Assembly (NCBI GenBank): GCA_029555885.1 | Contig: JAKPQT010000566.1 | Coordinates: 1-19,861 of the forward strand | Reading direction: 5' to 3' | DNA length: 19,861 nucleotides | Origin: Chloroflexota bacterium | GTDB lineage: Bacteria > Chloroflexota > Anaerolineae > CG2-30-64-16 | Shown here: positions 13,912 to 19,861 of the stretch, one piece after another | Layout of the letters: every line of letters starts with the position of its first letter | Position numbering within the stretch: the stretch's first letter is position 1 | Program-made: the position numbers and the translations under genes | Notes under the pieces: model-generated | Database searches by the model: none | What the model was told of the DNA's origin: nothing | What the model saw: the letters and a program-made list of their open reading frames with translations, nothing else

Positions 13912-14829
13912 GTGGGCGCAGCACGTACCAGGCGCAAGGGCAGCATCTCCAGCCGGCGCGAGACCCTGGAATTCTACCTGTTCATCTCACCCTGGCTGAT
14001 CGGCCTGGCTGTCTTCCTGGTCTATCCCCTCCTCAGTTCCCTCTACTACTCGTTCACGCGCTACGAGATCGGGGGGCGACCTTTCTGGATCGGGCTGGAG
14101 AACTACGTGCGCATGTTCTCGGACCCCCAGTACCTGCGAGCCATCCGCACCACGTTCGTCTTTGCGCTGGCCAGCGTGCCGGGCATCAGCGTTGTGGCGC
14201 TGGGGCTGGCGCTCATCCTCGCGCAGAAGCTCAAGACCATCAACGTCTTTCGTTCCATCTATTTCATGCCCAGCGTCATGCCGATGGTCGCGATCTCGCT
14301 CACCTGGTTCTACGTTCTCCGGCCCGACACCGGGCCGCTGGCCGGGCTCCTGGCGCTGGTGGGCATCGAGTCCCCGCGCTGGCTGGGCGACGTGCGGTGG
14401 GCCTTGCCCGCGCTCATCCTCATCAACATCTGGTTCAACTTCGGCGCGCAGATGGTCATCTATCTCGCGGGCATCAAGGGCATCCCGCAGGAGCTTTATG
14501 AAGTTGCCCAGATCGACGGTGCGGGCCAATGGGCCAAGTTCCGCCACGTGACCCTCCCGATGCTGAGCCCGACCGTCTTCCTGAACCTCGTCCTGGGCAT
14601 CATCGGGGCGATGCAGGTGTTCGACATCCCCTACGTGATGACCCGCGGGGGGCCGAACGACTCCACGCGCACCTACATGCTGCACCTGTACAACCGGGGG
14701 TGGGTCGAAATCCAGATGGGGTCGGCGTCCGCGATGGGCTGGATCCTCTTCCTCATCATCATGGCAATCACACTGCTGGTCGTGCGCTCCAGCCAGGCCT
14801 GGGTGTACTACGAAGGAGAGCGCAGATGA
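13912..14829 (+). CDS. Sugar ABC transporter permease, MalF/UgpA type (second importer)
   Basis: This 305-residue membrane protein pairs with the enlarged permease that follows. GTG 13912 is chosen because a strong AAAGGAGGG (13898-13906) lies just upstream; an earlier start at 13843 would fall inside the palindrome. After a basic tail (ARTRRKG ... SRRETLEFY) six membrane segments follow, the first near 20-45. The EAA loop is at about 196-216 (YEVAQIDGAGQWAKF ... VTLP), with Val for the first Ala. It ends with AWVYYEGERR, close in style to the first importer's MalF-type permease, so the two systems are related. It overlaps the next gene by ATGA. Confidence 0.95.
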   Translation: MGAARTRRKGSISSRRETLEFYLFISPWLIGLAVFLVYPLLSSLYYSFTRYEIGGRPFWIGLENYVRMFSDPQYLRAIRTTFVFALASVPGISVVALGLALILAQKLKTINVFRSIYFMPSVMPMVAISLTWFYVLRPDTGPLAGLLALVGIESPRWLGDVRWALPALILINIWFNFGAQMVIYLAGIKGIPQELYEVAQIDGAGQWAKFRHVTLPMLSPTVFLNLVLGIIGAMQVFDIPYVMTRGGPNDSTRTYMLHLYNRGWVEIQMGSASAMGWILFLIIMAITLLVVRSSQAWVYYEGERR

Positions 14830-16748
14830 GAACCTCGCCCTCCATCAGTCGCAGCCGGCGGCTCCGCGGCTTCCTCAGCTACCTGGCCCTGTCCGTCATG
14901 GCCCTCGTCATGCTGCTGCCGCTGCTGTGGCTCCTCAACGGCAGCCTGCAGCCGGGCTGGCAAATCGACGCCGACCCGGTCATCTGGCTGCCACGCCACT
15001 GGAACACCACGCCCGCTGGGAACACCGGCCGTGCGCTGCTCCTGTGGCGCGCCCCGCTCGGAGACGGCCAGAAGACGGAGGTCATCCAGATCGGCGTGCG
15101 GCGTTACACCGCCATCGTGGAGCTGGAGAAGCTGGCGGCAGTCGCATCGGTGCCCAGGACTGAGTTGACGGAAGCTGTGCCCGGCGACCTGGACGGCATC
15201 ACGGTCAATCTGCGCGAGCGCCGCTCGCCCGGCGTGGCCGAGCAGGTCGTGGCTCTTGCGCGCGACCCGGCTGAGGCCAATAACCTGCTGGTCGCGCGGC
15301 TGGATGACCTGCGGCCCGCGCTGTCGCAGTACCCGCTCGACCAGGCCAACCGCGGCCCGCGCGAGAAGGTCCTGGTGGCCGGGCACGAACTTGACGGCCG
15401 GCGGCTGGCCGATGGGCGGCTGGCGCTCGCCATCGGGCCGGAGAGTGAGCTGTGGGTGGTGGGTCCGCCGGCCATCGCGCAAGATGCCCGCCTCATCCAG
15501 GCCAGCCGTCTGGGCGAGAGGGAGTTCGTCCCCCTCGGCGGGACGGAACTCGCCATGTATCAGGTGGAGGGCGAAGACCCGGACTTCCGCGCAGCCGCCA
15601 TTGTGCAGGAGAACTGGCAGCCCCTCGTGCCGCAGAGCATCGTTGCGGAGCACGGCATCAATGCGAAGATTGCGCAGCTCGGCGCAGAGCGAACCGTCCG
15701 GCAGTTCAACGGCATCAACATCAACATGCGGCAGTACACCCCGCCCGACGGCAGCGCGCCCCTTGAGGTTGCGGTGCTCATCCCCGGCTCGGATGAAGCG
15801 CTGGTGCTGCCCGCATCCGAGATGCAGGCACTCACTGCGGGCCCTATCGCGGACCTGATCGAGCCGGGCAGCGTCAACCGCGGCGCCATCACCTACCGCG
15901 TCAAGGAGGACTTCGTCACCGCGGCGGGCGAGACCGTGCCGATGGCGCTCGTAGGCGACATCCAGGAGATGGCGCTGATCGTGCCCGCGGACAAGATCAC
16001 CGCGGCGTACGATGTACGGCCGGATATGCTGGAACGTTCGGTTCGCTTCCGGCTGAACTTCGACGGCTACCGTCGGGTCATCAACCTGAAGCTGTCGGGC
16101 GTGCCGTTCTGGCGCTTCTTCCTCAACTCGGGCTTTCTGGTCGTGATGAACACGCTGGGCCACCTCATCTCGTGCGTGCTGGTGGCCTACGGGTTCGCGC
16201 GGCTGCGCGCGCCCGGCAAGGACGTGCTCTTCCTGGTGCTGCTGGGCACGATGATGGTGCCGTACACCATCATCACGCTCCCGACGTACATCATCTTTCG
16301 GGACCTGGGACTGCTCGGCACGATGGTGCCCCTGTGGGTGCGCTCGTTCTTCGGCAACGCGTTCCTCATCTTCGTGCTGCGCCAGTTCTTCATGACCATC
16401 CCGCTGGACTTGGACGAGGCCGCGACGCTCGACGGCGCGGGCCGCCTGCAGATCCTCCTGCGGGTCATCCTGCCGCTGAGCCGGCCCGCGCTCGCGACCA
16501 TCGCCATCTTCACCTTCTGGTGGACGTGGAACAGCTTCCTCGACCCGCTGATTTACGTCTCGCGCCAGCAGCACTACACCATCACGCTCGCCATGAACAC
16601 CTTCAACCAGCAGTATGCCCGCTCAGCCGGCTATTATGACCGCATCCTGGCCGGTTCGGTGCTGACGCTGCTGCCGATGGTCATCATCTTCGTGCTGGCG
16701 CAGCGCCAGTTCATAGAGGGCATCCAGATGCAGGGGCTCAAGCAGTAA
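14826..16748 (+). CDS. Giant MalG-type sugar permease with ~350-residue insert
   Basis: This 640-residue protein is about twice the usual MalG size. TM1 lies at about 17-38, then PVIWLPRHWN at 51-60 as in normal permeases. The family pattern resumes only at NFDGYRRVINL (411-421) and PFWRFFLNSGF, with the remaining membrane segments, the EAA loop at 530-550 (DEAATLDGAGR ... VILP) and a normal tail QGLKQ. By topology the insert of roughly 60-410 faces outside. It contains four loosely similar units: VIQIGVRRYTAIVELEKLAAV (86-106), LAIGPESELWVVGPPAIAQD (201-220), VLIPGSDEALVLPASEMQAL (317-336) and ALVGDIQEMALIVPADKITA (374-393). The frame is intact throughout. ATG 14826 overlaps the upstream stop by ATGA. 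The insert may contact the binding lipoprotein or the glycan, by analogy with the MalF P2 loop; this is inferred. Confidence 0.92.
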   Translation: MRTSPSISRSRRLRGFLSYLALSVMALVMLLPLLWLLNGSLQPGWQIDADPVIWLPRHWNTTPAGNTGRALLLWRAPLGDGQKTEVIQIGVRRYTAIVELEKLAAVASVPRTELTEAVPGDLDGITVNLRERRSPGVAEQVVALARDPAEANNLLVARLDDLRPALSQYPLDQANRGPREKVLVAGHELDGRRLADGRLALAIGPESELWVVGPPAIAQDARLIQASRLGEREFVPLGGTELAMYQVEGEDPDFRAAAIVQENWQPLVPQSIVAEHGINAKIAQLGAERTVRQFNGININMRQYTPPDGSAPLEVAVLIPGSDEALVLPASEMQALTAGPIADLIEPGSVNRGAITYRVKEDFVTAAGETVPMALVGDIQEMALIVPADKITAAYDVRPDMLERSVRFRLNFDGYRRVINLKLSGVPFWRFFLNSGFLVVMNTLGHLISCVLVAYGFARLRAPGKDVLFLVLLGTMMVPYTIITLPTYIIFRDLGLLGTMVPLWVRSFFGNAFLIFVLRQFFMTIPLDLDEAATLDGAGRLQILLRVILPLSRPALATIAIFTFWWTWNSFLDPLIYVSRQQHYTITLAMNTFNQQYARSAGYYDRILAGSVLTLLPMVIIFVLAQRQFIEGIQMQGLKQ

Positions 16749-16764
16749 CAGGGAGGCATCAACC

Positions 16765-17832
16765 ATGCAGATCGGCCAATCAACATTGGCGGACCTCGCG
16801 CGGCTGCGCACGGACGTGCGGCGGGAACGCATATCGAGCTACGACCGCGCCGGGGGCAACTACGACTGGTGGGTCATCCCGCCGGGCGAGACCATGACCA
16901 TCGCGGCCATCGAGGGCGCGGGCTGCGTCAAGCACATCTGGATGACCATGTGGTGCCAGGCAGACGCATTCCCGCGGCAGCTCGTGCTGCGCGCCTGGTG
17001 GGACGGCGAGGCGTTGCCGAGCATCGAGGCGCCCATCGGGGACTTCTTCGGGCTGGGCCACGGCCTCATCAGGAACTTCTGGTCGCTGCCCCTGCAGATG
17101 AGCCCGCAGGACGGCCGCGGGTTCAACTGCTGGTTCCCCATGCCCTTTGCCAGTGCCGCGCGCTTCGCCGTCACGAACGACAGCCCCGCGCCTGCGAACC
17201 TCTACTTCTACATCGACTACGAACGGTATCCCGCGCTCGATCCCGGCTACGGCCGGTTCCACGCGCAGTGGCGGCGGGAGAACCCGACGGCCGGCTGGGG
17301 CGACGACAATCTCCGCTTCGCAGACCACCAGGACATCCTCGAACAGGTCTGGCACACGCCCAACCTCGACGCGCAGGGCAACTATGTCATCCTGGAGGCA
17401 ACGGGCAAGGGGCACTACGTCGGCTGCCACCTCGACGTGGACTGCTTCGCGCCGTCCAAGAACGACTGGTGGGGCGAGGGCGACGACATGATCATCATCG
17501 ACGGTGAGCCGTTGCCCCGGCTCTACGGGACCGGCAGCGAGGACTACTTCAACACCGCCTTTTGCCCGACGCAGGAGTTCTGCACACCCTATCACGGCCT
17601 TATCCTGAATTCAGGCACACCCGAATGGCCGTGGCAGGGCAAAAATACGGTTTACCGCTATCACATCGAAGACCCGATTTACTTTGAGCGGTCCATTCGG
17701 GTTACAATCGAGCACGGCGAAGCCAACTGCCTGAGCCATGACTACGCATCCACAGCCTACTGGTACCAGGAGGAGCCGCACATGCCGTTCCCGGCCCTGC
17801 CGCCCGTGACCGAGCGTATGCCGCGGCCGTAA
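16765..17832 (+). CDS. GH172 (DUF2961) family glycoside hydrolase
   Basis: This 355-residue protein belongs to the former DUF2961 group, now GH172, whose characterised members act on alpha-D-fructofuranosides (difructose anhydride I) and alpha-D-arabinofuranosides in D-arabinan. The conserved NDWWGEGDDMI puts a Glu at 238 and GTGSEDYF puts a Glu at 259; this spacing of 21 residues equals that of the two catalytic Glu residues reported for the Bifidobacterium enzyme. Early SSYDRAGGNYDWW and IEGAGCVKHIWMT are also typical. There is no signal peptide, so it is probably cytoplasmic. ATG 16765 has GGGAGG eight bases upstream. It follows the importer by 16 bases, in one transcript, and precedes GH38. 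The true substrate is open. Confidence 0.9.
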   Translation: MQIGQSTLADLARLRTDVRRERISSYDRAGGNYDWWVIPPGETMTIAAIEGAGCVKHIWMTMWCQADAFPRQLVLRAWWDGEALPSIEAPIGDFFGLGHGLIRNFWSLPLQMSPQDGRGFNCWFPMPFASAARFAVTNDSPAPANLYFYIDYERYPALDPGYGRFHAQWRRENPTAGWGDDNLRFADHQDILEQVWHTPNLDAQGNYVILEATGKGHYVGCHLDVDCFAPSKNDWWGEGDDMIIIDGEPLPRLYGTGSEDYFNTAFCPTQEFCTPYHGLILNSGTPEWPWQGKNTVYRYHIEDPIYFERSIRVTIEHGEANCLSHDYASTAYWYQEEPHMPFPALPPVTERMPRP

Positions 17833-17871
17833 ACTAACTGAGCCCACCACAGATACACCGAGGCTTCATCT

Positions 17872-19861
17872 ATGAACAAAGCTTATCACGCAACACTTGT
17901 CAGCCACACGCACTGGGACCGCGCCTGGTACGTGACCTTCCAGGAATACCGCATCCGGCTGGTGCGGCTGGTCGACCGCCTGCTGGACCTGCTGGACGCA
18001 CGGCCCGATTACCGCGTCTACATGCTCGACGGGCAGATGGCCGTGCTGGAGGACTACCTGGAGGTCAGGCCGCAGCGCGCGAGCGAGCTGCAGGCGCACT
18101 GCCGTGCGGGGCGCATCCAGGTCGGGCCGTGGTACGTGCTGGCCGACGAGTTCCTGGTCAGCCCGGAGGCCCTCATCCGTAACCTGATGGTCGGGCATCA
18201 TATGGGCGCGGACTACGGCGGCGTCGAGAAGATCGGCTACGTACCGGATGGCTTCGGCCACATCGCGCAGTTGCCCCAGATTCTGCGCGGCTTCGGCATC
18301 GACAACGCCTTCTTCTGGCGCGGCCTGGGCAACGAAGGGAAGCGCCTGGGCACGGAGTTCGAGTGGCGCGCGCCGGACGGCTCGACCGTGACGACGGTCT
18401 GGATGCCGTGGGGCTATCACAACGTATCGAACATCGGCTATCCCATCCACTGGGGCGACACCTCACAGATGGAATTCAGCGCGGACCTGGCCCAGGAGCA
18501 GATCCGCCACGCGCTCGACCAGTTGAGGTCGATGGCGAACACCCCTGCCCTGCTGCTGATGAACGGCATCGACCACGCGGAGGCCGAGCCGCGCATTCCC
18601 GACATCATCGCCCGCGCCAACGCCGAGAACGACGATGTGGAAATCAGCCACGGCACGCTGGCCGAGCACCTGGGCCGCGTGCGCGGCGCGCAGGTCGCGC
18701 TGCCCGCGTTCGAGGGCGAGTTCCGCTGGGGCCGCTACTCCGAAATCCTGCAGGGCGTGTATGCTGCGCGCATCCACCTCAAGCAGATCAATCACCGCGT
18801 CGAGTCCCTGCTGGAGCGATATGCCGAGCCGTTGGCCGCTTACGCGTGGCTCGCGGGTGCAGATGTGCCTGCGGGGACGCAAGACCTCCTGTGGACCGCA
18901 TGGCGTTGGCTGCTCAAGAATCACCCGCACGACGACATCTACGGCAGCGGCGTCGACCTCGTCCACGAAGAAATGCTCTACCGCTTCGGCCAGGCGGAGC
19001 AGATCGGCAGCTTCCTCGTGCGTGACAGCCTGCGCCAGTTGGCCCAGCAAGTGGACTTCACCGCTCAGTCTGGGACGCCCGTGCTCGTGTTCAATCCCCT
19101 GGGCTGGGCGCGCTGTGAGACCACGGTAGGCGACATCGACTTCGATTTCGATGACCCGACCGCCGGCAACTTTCAACTCGTGGATGGCGAGGGCCGGGTC
19201 GTGCCGCATCAGGTCCTCTCAGACGAGCCGGTGTTCTGGATGGAGACGCTCAAGCCGAACCGCAAGCGCCGCGTGCGCGTGGCCTTCCCCACAGACGTGC
19301 CTGCGTGCGGCTACCGCGCCTACTATGCACAGCCGCAGCAGGCGGCAGCCTATGAACCAACGTCGGTCTGGCGCGTGGGGAAGCGCGGGGCCGAGAACGA
19401 CACCCTGGCCTTCGAGATCGCAGCAGACGGCGGGGTCGATGTGACGGATAAGACAACCGGCCAGGTCTACCGCAGCCTCGGCCATCTCAGCGACGTGGAC
19501 GACGCGGGCGACGAGTACTCGTACTGCCCTTGCCCGAACAGCGAAACCATCACTACGGCAGGGCTGCCCGCCGAGATAAGTGTGATTGCCAGCGGACCGG
19601 TGCAGGCGACATTCCGCATCGCGTGGACGCTCCACGTGCCTGCAGGACTGACGGACGACCGGCAACGCCGCGCGGCCGAGCGCATGCCGCTGCCCATCGT
19701 CTCCGAGGTCACGCTCTACCGCGACCGGCCCGGCCTCCACATCCGCACGGAGGTCGAGAACCGCGCCCGCGACCACATGCTCAGCGTCCTGTTCCCCACT
19801 GGCCTGCTGGCCACGCATGCCGCAGTGGACGAGGCCTTCGCGGTCATGGAGCGCGATCTGG
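17872..19861 (+). CDS. GH38 alpha-mannosidase (3' end outside window)
   Basis: At least 663 codons are open from ATG 17872 to the window edge, so only the N-terminal part of an enzyme that is usually about 850-1000 residues is present. GH38 enzymes are zinc-dependent retaining alpha-mannosidases. SHTHWDRAWY at 11-20 carries the zinc-binding His12 and Asp16 (positions by motif), YVPDGFGH puts the likely nucleophile at Asp126, and NHPHDDIYGS near 350-359 is the second metal/substrate motif. The central helical and beta-sandwich parts continue to the edge. CGAGG at 17859-17863 is the likely Shine-Dalgarno. No signal peptide is seen, so it would act on imported sugars. It is the last gene of the GH172 unit visible here. 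Confidence 0.93.
   Translation, partial: MNKAYHATLVSHTHWDRAWYVTFQEYRIRLVRLVDRLLDLLDARPDYRVYMLDGQMAVLEDYLEVRPQRASELQAHCRAGRIQVGPWYVLADEFLVSPEALIRNLMVGHHMGADYGGVEKIGYVPDGFGHIAQLPQILRGFGIDNAFFWRGLGNEGKRLGTEFEWRAPDGSTVTTVWMPWGYHNVSNIGYPIHWGDTSQMEFSADLAQEQIRHALDQLRSMANTPALLLMNGIDHAEAEPRIPDIIARANAENDDVEISHGTLAEHLGRVRGAQVALPAFEGEFRWGRYSEILQGVYAARIHLKQINHRVESLLERYAEPLAAYAWLAGADVPAGTQDLLWTAWRWLLKNHPHDDIYGSGVDLVHEEMLYRFGQAEQIGSFLVRDSLRQLAQQVDFTAQSGTPVLVFNPLGWARCETTVGDIDFDFDDPTAGNFQLVDGEGRVVPHQVLSDEPVFWMETLKPNRKRRVRVAFPTDVPACGYRAYYAQPQQAAAYEPTSVWRVGKRGAENDTLAFEIAADGGVDVTDKTTGQVYRSLGHLSDVDDAGDEYSYCPCPNSETITTAGLPAEISVIASGPVQATFRIAWTLHVPAGLTDDRQRRAAERMPLPIVSEVTLYRDRPGLHIRTEVENRARDHMLSVLFPTGLLATHAAVDEAFAVMERDL

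Noticed and set aside
14529..14825. N-terminal extension of the giant permease
   Set aside because: This in-frame stretch overlaps the upstream permease and lacks membrane character; ATG 14826 with the ATGA overlap is the natural start.
15000..16060. The permease insert as a separate gene or frameshift artefact
   Set aside because: There is no internal stop or frame change, and both flanks are in the same frame and fit the MalG pattern, so a single fused protein is the simplest reading.
14808..16574. Long minus-strand open frame (588 codons) opposite the giant permease
   Set aside because: Its composition is His/Arg/Asp-rich shadow sequence with no motif, and the plus-strand permease has intact TM segments and an EAA loop.

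Overview
The window is a high-GC bacterial chromosome segment densely packed with carbohydrate uptake and glycan-degradation genes. Three things suggest an Anaerolineae-like Chloroflexota: a binding lipoprotein with a long Pro/Ala/Thr/Glu linker behind its lipobox, sugar ABC systems without a local ATPase gene, and catabolic loci in which sugar transport, glycosidases, MttB-like and URO-D-like proteins are mixed. This is an inference from style; no rRNA or other phylogenetic marker is present.

Layout. (A) 1-77 is the tail of an unidentified gene. (B) 78-298 is a hairpin- and repeat-rich spacer. (C) 299-3323 is a tight three-gene block: a URO-D superfamily protein and two sugar ABC permeases joined by ATGA overlaps. 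(D) 3432-7781 holds a GH4 glycosidase and two divergent MttB-family proteins, separated by large palindromes. (E) 8009-9196 is a second URO-D-like gene on the minus strand, divergent from the next block. (F) 9410-12145 encodes a GH2 glycosidase behind a good sigma70-type promoter that overlaps an operator-like palindrome. (G) 12304-16748 is a second ABC importer: binding lipoprotein, 38-nt palindrome, MalF-type permease, and a MalG-type permease enlarged to 640 residues by an insertion of about 350 residues. (H) 16765-19861 encodes a GH172 (DUF2961) hydrolase and the start of a GH38 alpha-mannosidase that runs off the window.

How they may work together: GH2, GH172 and GH38 would trim an oligosaccharide or decorated glycan, the lipoprotein and two permeases would import the products, and a shared MsmX/UgpC-type ATPase encoded elsewhere would power both importers. 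GH4 (NAD- and metal-dependent) would finish the cytoplasmic hydrolysis. Two MttB-like and two URO-D-like proteins next to sugar genes suggest that methyl groups or a methylated substrate are also processed. No corrinoid protein or corrinoid activator is in the window, so that step is not demonstrated.

The most unusual items are the giant permease with its degenerate internal repeats, the methyltransferase-like/glycosidase mixture, active-site variants in the GH4, GH2 and URO-D proteins, and the different large palindromes at nearly every gene junction. No stretch longer than 300 bases lacks a gene. No tRNA, rRNA, CRISPR array or insertion sequence was recognised.
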